The notes under the pieces are model-generated. The model saw only the letters and a list, made by a program, of their open reading frames with translations, made no database searches and had not been told where the DNA came from. DNA of 64,000 nt, from positions 7,015,759 through 7,079,758 of the forward strand of contig NC_135559.1 of the NCBI RefSeq assembly GCF_964340395.1, read 5' to 3'. This document shows positions 13,116-54,783 of this stretch, piece by piece; position 1 is the stretch's first letter, and the number at the start of each line of letters is the position of its first letter. The position numbers and the translations under genes were made by a program. The DNA comes from Glandiceps talaboti. Lineage: Eukaryota > Hemichordata > Enteropneusta > Spengelidae.

Positions 13116-13654
13116 GATAGTTATATATTGGAATCACTACAAGTGATAACCCAGCAAGTCTTGTGTCCTTACAATCTGTACAAACATACATGTTGAATAC
13201 ATCAAATAATTTCATCACCTCATTTATCATTAGTAAACCATCACCCTGACCCATCAGCCACATTTTCAATATTTGCCAAAAAAAGAAAAGAAAAAAGCAT
13301 ACAAGTCTGTCGCAACATCATTCAAAGTCTACAGTCTTATCACAATGAATTTGTAAAAACACTAAGAAACAGTCCAACTTTGGCACCATGTGTCATTTTA
13401 TCAAAGACTCAACGAAAACACAAGAGTGTGAAGATAAAACAAAGTCTGTATCAAATAACAATTTATGACATTAAACTTTTCATATTTCATCACTTTCATA
13501 TTTCAATACCCCAGAGGACTGTTCATCGTGATGGGGGGGGGGGGGGGGGACTGTCTGCATACATCAGCAGTTTGCACTACACCCATGAGAATCCTCTGTG
13601 AGGAATTGAATTTTGAACCAGACCTTGTTTTCATCATAGTATTTAACAGAATTA

Positions 13655-13990
13655 AGACCATACAAACTTTGACCTATATAATTAGCGGAAATATGTAAAC
13701 CCAGTGTATGAACTTTGACCTGTATAATTTTTGTCAAAATATCCCCGGTGTATGAACTTTGACCTGTATAATTTTTGTCAAAATATCCCTGGTGTATGAA
13801 CTTTGACCTGTAATATTTTTGTCAAAATATCCCTGGTGTATGAACTTTGACCTGTATAATTTGTCAAAATATCCCCAATGTATGAACTTTGACCTGTAAA
13901 ATTTTTGTCAAAATATCCCTGGTGTATGAACTTTGACCTGTATAATTTGTCGAAATATCCCCAGGGTATGAACTTTGACCCATATCATTT
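13655..13990. repeat. 44-bp minisatellite
   Basis: About seven copies of a unit containing TGTATGAACTTTGACCTGTA and TTTTTGTCAAAATATCCC. It is downstream of CUL4 (CUL4 is on the minus strand). Confidence 0.9.
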
Positions 13991-14369
13991 GTAACACTGT
14001 ATATGCCTGGTGTATTCCCTGAACATGATAACATGTATTCTACGACTTCCTGGCTATGATGATAATAGTGTTTTGAATCAGCAATAATGTTAACAAAGTC
14101 TACACAACTCACTTAACTCCATGGGTGAGGACTTTAGTCTTTATATCTCAAAAAATCTCAAAAACTCCTGTTTTTCAAAACAAAAATTTGCATCTAAAAA
14201 ACACACACGTAGGAGATACTTCAATCATAATCCTATAAATATCTGCTATAAATAAGTTTGAGGATTAAAAATTATGTAATGTCACATTTCTCATGGCTGT
14301 TGCCACCTCTAGTTTTTTCAATTTGTCAAGGCCGTCTCTCAAAATAATGTAAAAATATGGTTTGCATAA

Positions 14370-14560
14370 CTTTCGCATGCAACATGGTATCTTCTGACCT
14401 CTGACATAGTAACAAAATATCACCCGACCTCTGATACAGTGACAAAATATCCCCTGACCTCTGACAGTGACATAATATCTCCTGACCTCTGACACTGCAA
14501 TCAAATATATGTTGACCCCTGTCATCACTATCACATGTCTTTTGACCCCTGACGTTGTCA
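14370..14560. repeat. about 30-bp minisatellite
   Basis: Five or six degenerate copies of a unit like CTGACCTCTGACAGTGACA followed by AAATATC. Two AATAAA motifs on the minus strand lie just beyond it. Confidence 0.8.
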
Positions 14561-14565
14561 CAACA

Positions 14566-14590
14566 TTTATTGTTACGAAATACTTTTATT
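14566..14590 (-). promoter_or_regulatory. candidate CUL4 polyadenylation signals
   Basis: On the minus strand AATAAA occurs at 14,571-14,566 and 14,590-14,585. These are the first canonical signals I find after the CUL4 stop at 15,803, about 1.2 kb away. If used, the 3' UTR would include the 41-bp minisatellite. This is inferred from motif only. Confidence 0.3.
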
Positions 14591-15034
14591 CTAGCCATTG
14601 TAGCACATTGTCTTATGCCTTTTGATATAGCTGAGGTCAGAGTGAGGTTGTGGGAAAAACTAAAATATATTGCCTAAAATCACAGCTCTTCTATAATCAT
14701 CTGGTTACTATAGCAATGTTTTTAGTACAAACATATAATATGTAAGGGTCTGAAATGGTGGGATTATGGTATTTTAGCTGTATCCGTCGTAGCTTGTAAC
14801 CATGATGAATACATATCATTCAGTACCCTCCATGTATACAACATACACCAAATAGACATGTAATGAACCTCTGACAAAGAAATAAATGACACCCATGTAA
14901 ACATCTGATCCAACAAGCCAACAAAGACAGTATTACCATGGTTGGGGTTGGTTTGCACACATATAAGGTTTGCTCCATCCTCTATGCTTGGTGTACAATA
15001 TGACATTTGTCCAATCTACTGCAGTCTGTACAAG

Positions 15035-15790
15035 TGGGACTCTTCTATTTGAAGTGCTGCTAGAGTGTGAAAAAATGAGACTGTTCTATTCTGTAAGCTA
15101 CTGCAGTGTGTACATATGAAACTGCTCCATCCTGCAAGCCACTGCAGTGTCTACAAATTGGATCATTCCATATTGTAAGCTACTGCAACGTGTACAAATG
15201 TGATGCCATTAGAATGTGTACAAATGAGGCTGTTCCATTCTGTATACTGCTACAGTGTGTACTATTAACGAGGCTATTCCATTCTGTAAACTGTCACCAT
15301 GTGTACAAATGAGACTGTTTCACTCTGTAAACTGCTACAATGTGTACAATTGAGGCTGCTCCATTCTGTAAACTGCTACAGTGTGTATAAATGAGACTTC
15401 CATTCTGTAAACTGCTACAGTGTACAAATGAGACTGATCCATTCTGTAAACTGCTAGAGTACAAATGACAGGGCTCCATTCTGTAAACTGCTACAATGTG
15501 AACAAATGAGGCTGTTCCATTCTGTAAACTGCTACAGTGTGTACAAATGAGGCTGTTCCATTTTGTAAACTGCTAGTGTCCATAAATGAGGCTGTTTCAT
15601 TCTGTAAACTGCTAGTGTCCACAAATGAGGCTGTTTCATTCTGTAAACTGCTACAATGTGTACAAATGAGGCTGCTCCATCTGTAACTTGCTAGTGTGTA
15701 CAAATGGGACTGTTCCATTCTGTGTACTGCTACAGTGTCTACAACAGGACTGTTCCATTCTATAAGCTACTACACCATGTACAAATGAGA
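15035..15790. repeat. 41-bp minisatellite in the CUL4 3' flank or 3' UTR
   Basis: About 18 copies of a unit containing TGTAAACTGCTACAGTGTGT and ACAAATGAGGCTGTTCCATT begin about 13 bp past the CUL4 stop codon. If transcribed, most of the proximal 3' UTR is this repeat. Short ORFs read LYTLxxLQNxxAS repeats but are not gene-like. Confidence 0.9.
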
Positions 15791-15802
15791 CTGTTCAATG
15801 CT

Positions 15803-36572
<20,770 letters not shown>

Positions 36573-36690
36573 GCAACAGCCGGATGTGGCCCGAAAACGG
36601 CCCTAAATGCTACAAGAGTAGAAAAAATAGACTACCGTAACAGGATTTTGTCTATTTTGGCATGTAGCAATAAGATGGCTACCCGACTAA

Positions 36691-36706
36691 CGCAATGCAT
36701 TATGGG
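36691..36706 (-). promoter_or_regulatory. candidate ZNF143/THAP11-type promoter element upstream of CUL4
   Basis: On minus, CCCATAATGCATTGCG matches the right half of the ZNF143 site (TTCCCAGAATGCACCGCG type), about 120-135 bp upstream of the CUL4 start codon. A nearby AAGATGGC resembles a YY1 core. Both are typical of TATA-less housekeeping promoters. This is a motif match only. Confidence 0.45.
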
Positions 36707-36820
36707 TCAAGAAGGTCAAAGGTCATGTGTGTTCTCTGACTATGCCAAGCCTGAACTGGATACCTGCTTGCGTGGAATGCATATAGTCCTAATATAAGTG
36801 ATTTTTCGCAACTCATGGTA

Positions 36821-39134
36821 CAGTACGGTAGCCTACGGAGGGGGGGGGGGGGGTGGCAAGAGGGGCAGCTGCCCCCCTCCCTGAGATTTTGGAAAAAAGA
36901 GAGTAAAAAAGCTACTTTTTGAATACATAGCGATGTTATTAACGTTATTTTCGTGACGATTCCTAGCATGCGCGATATTGATGGTTCACTAAAGTGACTG
37001 TACACTGACTCCTCGCTAATATGTATCTTATATTTCTTAGCTTAGCTTTGAATAAAAATGTGTCCAGTTAAAAATTGTAACTTTTTGCAGCAAGTTAAAA
37101 ATTCTTTGTGCGGGAAAGTACAAAAGAAGTGTGCACATTTACTGTGCATTTTCCGCGAGTAATAGTAGTCTTGAAAGACTCCTTCATTTGAAGATAGCAA
37201 GTCGCCATTATAATGTCAGCGATTGAAACTCAAAAGAAAAGACGGAAAAAGTCGTTCAACGAGAGCTCGCCTGCTATGCTGCATGCAGTGACTCCGAAGA
37301 TGCGCTCGATCTCATTTACATTTTGTTCCTTATATTAACACATTTCATACTAATAAAACGGCAGATCTCTTTTTGGTGGCCCTGAAAACTATTAAACTAG
37401 GTACGCAGTTAAAGATCCACTCTTTGAAGATCCACTTTCAATAATTGTGTTCGACGTTGTATTTGGTTAAAATGTTGTTTTATATAATTATCTCACTGCA
37501 CACTGACACTAGCGTTATTCCGCAATTCATTTTGAAGCGACAATTTGCTATGGAAAGAATGGCCCTGAATTTGTAAACAGAGCTGTACCTTCGACATCAC
37601 AATCAAAACTTCAATTTCCGTTATAATGATAATGACAAGGAGAATTCACTGAGTTCATCTGGGTTCAGACATAAACGAGGCCATAAAAGTGTGGGAGTTG
37701 GGTAAAGAAAATGATTATTTTGTTGTGTTACTTATTTGAGAAAGCACCATCCATTTTTTTTACTTTGAATGTGACATCTTTTCGGCAACTACTTTGAAGG
37801 ATACGACATTAGGCCAGAAAAAAGGAAAAAGCTGTTCAACCTACCCATATTTTTTTTCTTGTGATGGGCAATATATTCTCATGCGGGCGTCGCATTTTTT
37901 TTCAAAATTAAGGATATTTCTTTATATTTTCTGAATAGTACATTTGAGTCTATTCCAAATTATATGATATCGATATCTTATACAGTGGTTTACTTGGCTC
38001 TGATGATGCATACAAGCAGGAATTGAGAATAAATTAAGCTGTTGCATATCCAATGTGCACTAAAAAGAATTAAACAAAAGCTTACGACCATTGGAGTGGG
38101 CCGAGCAGTCATTGGACCATCAAAAGTCTGAAAGTCTTGAAATGTTTTGCTCTTTATTCGGATTTTTTTGAACCAAATTAAACTTCAGGAGATTTTATTT
38201 ACCATGTGCACATCCGCAAAATATCTTTCAGCTTTGCCACAACAAAATACACTTCCAGATAATATGTAATGCATAGCATAATTGTTTCAATTCTGGTATT
38301 TTATTACCATATTAAAGCATTGTAAAACTTTAAATTATGTCTATGGTTTGATATTTTATGCCTCTAAATGGCCTCCTACACTGTCTTATTTTCAATTTGT
38401 TTTTACCTTTGGAGTTGTCTTCTTCCCATCAGTAGCAATCAAGGTGATAATTTTTTTCTCTCCCGAAACAAAATGGAAGGTGTCTGGCTAAGTACCTCCC
38501 TGTATAGGTTAGAGCTAATTAGAGACATCTCCTTATGCATGTGAAATCCACATCCTGTGTAAAGTAATCTCGTTCGGAGTATTATTGTAGTTGGCTATCA
38601 CTGATATTTTTATGCATCATTGTACCATATGATTTTATATCTCCACTGTAGTGTAGGTGACAGAAGGGGTGGCTAAAATAATGCTCGAATTTCATTTGGC
38701 GAGGCTTAACATTTTTTTAGAAGAGAGGGTGAGAGGAACTATACCACTTGTTTAACGTAAATTGTGTACATTTCCTAACTGTAGCTATGCAGACAAATTG
38801 CATAAGATAGTATCAAGATGACTGAATAAGTTCTATCTAAACTCAACCTGAAATATATTGATATCATTATATATGGTTTGTTTTATCCTTGTCAAGCATT
38901 GTGAAAAAATGAAATCCACCTACCTACCCAATGTGATGGGTTAGGTTACCCGTTGACCAGTATTTTTTTCTGGCCCTAATATGATATTTAATTGCGTATT
39001 TTAAAATAGATATTATGTAGATTACATGCAAATTTATGTAAATTAGCACATTTCTAAATTTTGAATGCATGATTCCATCAAGACAAAGTTCTGCCCCCCC
39101 CCCCGGCAATTCGGTCAGGCTACGTACGGCCCTG
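36821..39134. mobile_element. degenerate DNA transposon, 2.3 kb, with 5-bp target duplication
   Basis: The unit begins CAGTACGGTAGCCTACGGAG plus a poly-G run and ends with a poly-C run plus CAGGCTACGTACGGCCCTG. The ends are imperfect inverted repeats, and TGGTA lies directly outside both (36,816-36,820 and 39,135-39,139). CAG..CTG ends with a 5-bp duplication match the element at 25,055-25,997. No ORF above about 70 codons survives. It fills most of the space between the CUL4 promoter and the large microsatellites. Confidence 0.55.
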
Positions 39135-39245
39135 TGGTATCTTTCTTTTCTCAGTATATACTATATGGTCTATTGTCAGCTTGGTTTCTCTTTCCGTAAA
39201 TTTGAGGTGAAAGACGCGGCTGTAACTAAAAACAGGAAGACAACC

Positions 39246-39360
<115 letters not shown>

Positions 39361-39423
39361 AGTATTTCAGTATTAGTATTTTCATGTAAACTATTATTTT
39401 TGTGGTACATTGTTTTAGGAAGG

Positions 39424-39695
<272 letters not shown>

Positions 39696-39790
39696 CGTGT
39701 CATGCATGTATGTCTGCTGCAAACAATTTTGACCATTGCAAAATATTGTCTTCTCACGCTTTGATGTGCAAAAGTAGGAACGACTTTAAG

Positions 39791-40825
39791 AAATACTACT
39801 CTGGCAGTCGAGGTCTCGGTTTGAGATAGACACAAACTAGAACTATTGTTACTCGATGTTTTATATTGCAAGTGGGTGTTAGCAATGTCTGTGTTGTGTG
39901 AAACCACAGTTTCTTACTTGTTTGTGGTGAATCTAATCACCCTGTGAGCAATGTAGTGTATATATTGGAAGTGTACTGCATCATGGTTGTGCTAAACCAC
40001 AGGGGCACGTATTATTGCTTAGATTGCCGTTTTCTTAAGAAAATATCGTACGAATCCTGCTGCTACAAATGTATCAATCTCTATACTCTTTTCTCCTTAT
40101 AGGTAGTCAAAAGGTTGTTATATTTAATCTGTAGACCTGGAAAACAACAATCTATGAAATGTTAAACGCCCCTATGTGCTAAACCAGCAAGTGGGTTTGT
40201 GACTTCCCTTCTGTGTTTGCTACCAAAATGTCCGACTGTGATAATACAGTCTTAAATGTAGCAATGAGTCAACAGTTGTAAATTTAGTGGCACTGCGTTT
40301 GGTCATTCCTGAGGAATTTGAATACTTAGAAAATTTGGGTTGAATCCCAAAATGTTATGGTCTTCATCGGTCAGTACAAAATGCAGGTATAGGCCAGGTA
40401 CAGGCCAGGCCAGCCAGGTCAGGTCAGGTCAGGACAGGTCTGGTATTGACTGGACCTCGATGATCACTATAACTGAAGGCATAGTTCCCCGTGCAAGGTT
40501 ATTTTCAATTAGTAAATCAATTCAGGCAGGGGACTTCAATGTTTTATCAGTTGTTATCAGTTTCTTCATCCTTATATCAGTAACATTGTAAACGATGCTA
40601 GCAATCCACCAAGTGAAGAGACAATTTGGAGTTTTCTGTCTTCCAAACTTAACAAATGAAATCCATCATGAGATCATGGAAGTCATCAGAAATACCACCC
40701 TACTGTGAGTGCTATATATAGTTAACGTCTATTCAATAGGCTAGCTTATATGAACATATCACAATAACTGTTTTAGTTTTTGTCTATCTTAGTAAACCGA
40801 GACTTCGATTGCCAGAGTAGTATTT
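39791..40825. mobile_element. TIR family C element (long copy), about 1.03 kb
   Basis: The left end AAATACTACTCTGGCAGTCG then AGGTCTCGGTTT and GATAGACACAAACTA is matched in reverse complement by the right end (40,770-40,825) over about 55 bp. The same arms occur in the short element at 19,845-20,168. The interior has no ORF of note and includes a CAGGT/CAGGTC tandem run at 40,395-40,440. Non-autonomous, superfamily unknown. Confidence 0.75.
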
Positions 40826-41209
40826 AATGTATCATTTGCACATTTATTCTATTATTCATATTTCTATTGTTGTAGAGATTTCAAATTGTGGATTCCGGTG
40901 GAATAAATCCATGAGCATATGGTAACCTCAGGCAAACTATTTATTAAATATACATGTGATAAATGTATCGTCGTTGTATCCATGGTGAACCATTGCATGC
41001 TTCGGGTATTTTTTTTACAACAAACTGAAGGAACATTTGTTCCCATATGGTCAAGCGCTAATCAGTCGGTGTCTATGTGTCTCTAATAGAATGAACACGT
41101 CAACACATCGTGCTGAGTAAATCCTTAATCTCTAGCATGTCAAACTTTACACATATTCACATTTGAATCAAGGTATATACAAGTACCAAATGATGTGTCT
41201 CCTCTAAAC

Positions 41210-41224
41210 ACAGACAGACAGACC

Positions 41225-41288
<64 letters not shown>

Positions 41289-41396
41289 GACACACACACA
41301 CACATACATACATACATACATACATACATACATACATACATACATACATACATACATACATACATACATACATGCATACATACATACATACATACG
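41210..41396. repeat. (GACA)n-(CATA)n compound microsatellite
   Basis: About 75 bp of GACA units pass through a short CA run into about 100 bp of CATA units. It lies just past the candidate 3' end of the lectin gene. Confidence 0.97.
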
Positions 41397-41543
41397 TTTT
41401 GATAGATTTTTCTATATGTTGTTTCGTTGCTTATTTGGTGTAAATAATAACGTAATCCCGTGTCCCCTGTGGTCAGACCCACGAATCTGTTTCTAGAAAA
41501 TAAATCATAACACACAACATACGTATGTCTTTTTGATGCATTA

Positions 41544-41549
41544 TTTATT
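41544..41549 (-). promoter_or_regulatory. candidate lectin polyadenylation signal
   Basis: On minus, AATAAA lies about 150 nt after the TAA at 41,700-41,698, a normal 3' UTR distance. Confidence 0.6.
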
Positions 41550-41697
41550 ACGGTGAATACCATCTAATTACACAATCAGTTCTAAAGAGGAAAATAGAAA
41601 CCCGGAATATACCGAGTAATACCGAAGACTGGATGACGTAATGATCGGAAATACAAAGTCATTACTTCGTGCCTCAGCGGCTTCCTCCGCCGGCGTT

Positions 41698-48987
<7,290 letters not shown>

Positions 48988-50984
48988 TTTTGTTCTGTAA
49001 AAGAACAAAATAATGACACCACAGCAAGAATACTTACGTTCACTTAAAACACAAACAACGACAGGGTGTAAATCGTCAGTAAAGCAAATTGTGGAGCAGA
49101 GTTTTAAAACTTCCTGTTTATGCAACGTGTCATTTTAATTTACTAACAATCACGTGATCGGAAGGAAGTTTTTTTTTTCCTTTCTAATTTCAGCATTTTA
49201 TGGACATAGATTTGATGAATATATAAAGTTTTTACACCAATATGGCGATAACATATTGAAAGCAAATGTGTCGGTACTTTCAGTATGCATACGAATCATA
49301 GCTTGGAAGAGGATCTATGAACGACGTAATCAGTAGATCTCTTAATTTCTTAATGTTCACATCCTTGCATCTACTTTGAATGATGCTCAATTTAAAATCT
49401 TGCCGTCATACAGAACACAGAATGTGAACATGCTAACTATGCGAAGACCAAAGCGTGGTGAGATATGTAGAGGCAGTTGTGAATTTAACTTCAATTTAAA
49501 ATCTTGCCATCACACAGAACACAAAATTTGAACGTGCTGAGTATGCGAAGACCAAAGCATGGTGAGATATGAGAGGTATTTTGAATTTAACTTACCGTTA
49601 TGGTTCTATGAGACACTTCTTCAGGTGATGCGTCGTCGATGAAACTCGCTTTGATGAATTTCCAACAGAATGGGGAGCTATATCTAAGTATTGAAAGGTC
49701 AGGGGGTGCACTCCTATTGATTTGTTGTATCATTGAATACAAATCAAGATTAAATATCTCTAATCCTTTGATGTTTTGATACAGTTTTACAATGTTTTGA
49801 TTGAGGACAACTAATAATTTCAGTTGAGATAATTTTACTGATGATTATACTAAAAATATTACCATGTCATTGGAGTTCGCCCTTTACCACATATCTGGGT
49901 CAGTATAGAGCTATTCTCGAAGATGTTTACTTTTTCATTGTGTACATAAATGGTTATTGGTTTGCACATTCTGTAGCAAAATTGCTATTTCAGGCTTATT
50001 ACATGAGATGAAAGCACAGCCAATCAAATAAGGACTCGTTGCAAAAAACATCTGGTTGTACATGATATTTTACTGTTACCCCCCGGAAGCTTTGTTGCCA
50101 TGGTTATAATCTTAAGATCTAATGTGGTTTACTGAGCATGTTCAATTCACCTGTCACTCAATGAAGTTAATAAGCTTATTGATATTTGCATGAGTATAAT
50201 TCCACATATTAATTGTACACATTATGATGATAATATCGCTTTCCTATAGCTAAAACAAAGGAATATACTGAACAGAATAAAAACTACATAAAAACAGTGT
50301 AAGGTAGGTGACAAAATATCGACTATTATAAAATACAAAATGTTATCATAGAAGCACAAAGGAGGCATTTTTAATCCCTATTCATACAAAACAGATGGAA
50401 AGCAAAAGACAGGAATCACGTGACAGAAATCCCCTATGAAGAACACGTAGACATAAGGCACTACGTATCGGGATTGACTCAACAGAAGTGACGTCATCAA
50501 AGTACTAAAAGTTGGGAAAGGACTGCATTGCCTGTTTTTGGACTGCCAAAGAGAATTTTAGTGAACCAAAACATTAAAAAATACCCCCCCTCCCTCTCCA
50601 TTCCACAAACCATATCAACTCCATGGTTACAGAAGTTTCAAAATACACTCACTCCTAGTTCCCTATATTATCGTCGAAAACACAAGATCTCAGACCTAAC
50701 TGCCACCATTTGTTAGCATTACAATGTACTTCTTCCCTATAACGTTACAAGGTGATAAACACGCTTCATGTATTAATAGACCCCACCAACATATTTGTTA
50801 AATTCTGTTTTCGAATTCACTTTTGTAAGGAACGTTACTATTTCTAGACTTCTAGATGGCGAAATTCGTTCATTTAGATCTGAACGTCACACAGTGAACC
50901 ATTTTCTAGAACAAAATTGTCTGCGAGCTACCCGGCTCACATGTACATACGTAGGTATATATATAAACACACATGATACATACG

Positions 50985-51053
50985 TACGTACATACATACA
51001 TACATACATACATACATACATACATACATACATACATACATACATACATACAT

Positions 51054-51111
<58 letters not shown>

Positions 51112-51140
51112 GGACGGACGGACGGACGGACAGACAGACA
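50985..51140. repeat. (CATA)n-(GACA)n-(CGGA)n compound microsatellite
   Basis: About 70 bp of CATA units, about 55 bp of GACA units, then about five CGGA units and GACA again. Confidence 0.97.
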
Positions 51141-54100
51141 GAAATAACGGTACCCCCCCTCCCCCACCCACACACACGCGCCCTTCAAGTTGCATCCAAA
51201 GTGACTATAAATTGATAATACATATTTGCAGTATTTGCAAGTTTGGTGTTACATTGACTTTTTTTGCACAATATATCTTATCTCCATAATCATAATCATT
51301 CATTGTCTAAAAAGTATCTTATGAAGGAATTCCACGGATCCATTCTGGGTTATTATTTCAGATATCTACCGTAACTGAACTGTTTTGCCAGTAAATGCAA
51401 CGTGTCTCTCCAGTGAACTTTGACATCTGAATCGAAGACCTGCTTACTAAACGAAGGTGAGACCCGACAAATTATGAATAACACCCAAGTAACTTACATT
51501 TTTGTTATTTTGGTTTATTGAATTCGAAAATTACACCAATCCTTGAAATGAAACCGTTGCGATCAAATCGTTCTGATTAGCTAAATCACCCCTCTGCACA
51601 GTACTGTATACACTACACTGGCTTGATGTCCGTGTGTAATCAGTTTAATATATATGAAAGAGATCGATACCGTAACGGTTCTATTTCAGTGCTTTTTTTC
51701 TAAATGTGTGGGATATTGATTACTATACATGCTCGAGCAAGTATACAAAAATGGAAATCCTGCCTAAATCGAAAATAAAACCAAAAAATACGAAAACAAA
51801 GCTCCAACTACCTGTCTGAGTATAAATTCAGAAATCAAAATAAAACGGCACTGTAAGCATATGAAATGAAAAGTTGACTTGTCAAGATGTTATCATTATA
51901 TCAAATTGTAACAATTCACAAATTTTTCGTTAATTTTTTTTTCACTGTGCCTGTTTCTTTTTGTTTTGTTGTTGTGGTTTTTGGTGTCAACACGACGGAG
52001 GAAGGCGATACATACGTCGCGGTGGTGGTAGAGCGAAAATAATCGATCGAAACTACCCAAACTAAATTATCATTAACTACTGTGACAGTCGCTTTCTCAC
52101 ATCTCGTGAGACAATACAAGTCAATTTTAAGTGCGTTATTTCGTAAATTTTATTTGCAAGGGAGGGGGAGCCGGAGATGTTGACACATGTTTTGCCCAAT
52201 TACACTAGGCGTGATATTTTACTACATGGACAGCGCCATTATCCTTGTACACGTCAGCCTAAAGGGATAAAATGATCGTGACTAACTTGTTGACCAAATA
52301 AGGTAACCCTATTGAATTTTTTTTTCAATTTATTTTAATTTATTTTATTTTAATTCAGAAATCATAATTTTCACCCATATACTCATTTGTGATGTTGCAA
52401 TCTTGTCATCACTATCAGTTGCGTTATATTTTGTTTTTGTATATGGATAATAGAGGGTGTCGATATTTTATCAATTTGTCTATAATCAAAGAGCTACAGG
52501 ATATATACGTTTGGATATGATAACTTAAAAATAAAACGGACACCCTTAGGGACAGATCGCACAATGTCGCATAAGCCGAATAAGCGAACATCGTTCGTTT
52601 AGGACAACAGCCCTCCCGCCTTCCCCCCTAACGAACATTCACAAGTGCGACATCACACCTTTATTGTGATATAAACCTTGATGCGGTCACACCACAACGA
52701 TCGATGCTATGTAAAAACATGCTGGTAAACATGAATTCCCAACCTTATGAACCTGTTTACTGAGATGATGATAAACATAAATTATAAATATACAACCGGA
52801 AATCCAGCTCTGTATGTCACATTAGAAGTAAATATTTACCAACTTTTTAACATGTCAGTAGTAAATACTGGAGCTGTTATCATTGAAGGCGTGAAATGAT
52901 CGAAATTTGGTTAGAAGTGCGAAAATGAAGTTCAGCAATTGCAATGACGACAGCACCCACCCCCCCAAAAAACCCACACCAAACAAATCGCACAACAAAC
53001 AAACAAACAAAGAAAGAAACACGACTGGAGTTTGCAGTTATTGAAACTGTGTGACATTGTACGATCGTCCCTTACATACACAAATGGAAGCAATCCCCAT
53101 AACCTTGACGTACTACATACAGCGCCATTATTATCCTTATGGACACGTCAGCGAAAGTGGTTTTCTCTCATATTTTTTTTAAACGATTCCAGAGCAATTT
53201 TCGTTATATTAACCAAACCGTCTTTGGTTCTATAATATAATATTATCTAATATATGTTTTCAAACTTATCAGCTCATTTGATAGAACTATATTCAGTACG
53301 TCAGTTTATTTAGAAGTCTGTTCTCGTCAGCCCGAATCACAACGATTCTAAATTTGACGTCACAGCGAACACACAACTGTTTGTTTGATTGTTTGGTACA
53401 CAGCTACCAACAAGTCACTGATAAAATGGCATACGGTGATTTGTATTCCTTATTTCCATACGACGCACAGTCACCTACAAGTCGTTATTGTATCTAGCAG
53501 TTAATCATGTTATTATTATATCAAGTAAATATATCTGTTTAACCATTTCTTGGGGCGAGTTATTCTAAATCAATGAAAATGTTCGCTGTTTGTTTGTCTC
53601 TTGACTATCGATGGTAGAGCTAGAGGCGTAGAATGTTCACTATCTAAAATGATTTTGAAAAAAAAAAACCTGGCGTTCCTGGATAATTCAATAAATAAAT
53701 CATGCAAATAAAATTACAGATACTCATGCACCCCCACACAAACACTGACACAGACACAGACACGCACACACCACACACACATCATATATTGAAATGTAAA
53801 TTTGATATTTAAAAAAATGTAACAATTTATCTGTAGGTTATAATTATTCACAGACATGAGTTACATGTAAATTGTCTATCAACAACAACACTGGTTGGCT
53901 AACAGCCATGCCCCAGCAACATTTAGTAACGCCCCCCCCCCCCCCCGAAAAGTAAACTCTCATTTTTTGCACAGCGAATTTCCAAACCAGAAATTTGTTC
54001 ACGAAACAAAGTATTCAATGAAACTTGTTTGTTCATATGTGATCATTCCACAATATGGATATTTGGTTAGGTGTGCTCCAGAGGTGTGCTCCCAGTTAGC

Positions 54101-54649
54101 TTCTTTACGTTGAAAATAACAATTCGTCTAGGCTACAGTTCACGCGAGATTTCGACTGTTTCTTGTTTAGTAGCGGACGCATGCGCTAAACGCTGTTACC
54201 AATGATAACAGGAACTTTTTTTTGCAAATATGTTCCAAACAACCGGAGAGCGATTGTACTTCTACGGCTATTGTAACTTTACTAGTAAGTACTGAAGCAA
54301 CGAAATATGCCTCTTGGACAGTGTCGGCACGTACAAGAGGTTGTTTTCACCCTGAGATTGTCAATCAAATCAACACCAAGACTTCAAGATGGAAGGGAGG
54401 AAGGGAGGGAAGGGGGAAGGAAAGTACAGCTATGCTTGTGAAAGTGCGACTGTACAACCACAGTGAACACTCGTGCAAATACCCCGAACACACCATACTT
54501 GCACTCATATTATTGATATAAGGAGAGGAACAAAACCATCATCACGCAACAATGTATGAAAATCTCTCTTTTTATTTATTTTCATCATAACTTTCTCCTT
54601 TTTATACAATCAAAAATGATGGTGATAATATGCACCACAAGATATCAGA

Positions 54650-54776
54650 GTAGACACTTAATTATTAGTCTATTTGTCTGTTATATAATTACATTCAGTT
54701 CCATATTTTCTGACAGCACAGTATTCTGTTCTTACCAGAAGTTGTTACACAAATAGACTAATAATTAAGTGTCTAC
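54650..54776. repeat. perfect 28-bp inverted repeat
   Basis: GTAGACACTTAATTATTAGT plus CTATTTGT (54,650-54,677) has an exact reverse complement at 54,749-54,776, separated by 71 bp. The right arm directly abuts the LINE coding remnant. It may be a small foldback element or an inversion scar from LINE insertion. Confidence 0.85.
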
Positions 54777-54783
54777 ATCTCAC

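Larger units (their letters stand above)
6970..15802. other. intergenic spacer between the convergent GCNT-like and CUL4 genes
   Basis: No gene is recognisable in this stretch. It contains a foldback element (7,711-8,156), two poly-G/poly-C-bearing dispersed repeat families (about 9,150-10,400 and 10,950-11,160), and at its CUL4-proximal end four minisatellites (12,840-15,790). The last kilobase or so is probably CUL4 3' UTR or downstream flank. Confidence 0.6.

Noticed and set aside
52220-53160. Two similar segments (ACAGCGCCATTATCC..ACACGTCAGC) about 890 bp apart
   Set aside because: They may be ends of a repeat, but the match is about 35 bp and I found no inverted ends or ORF.
54222-54521. 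A 99-codon plus ORF
   Set aside because: No recognisable domain, signal peptide or splice pattern; probably chance.
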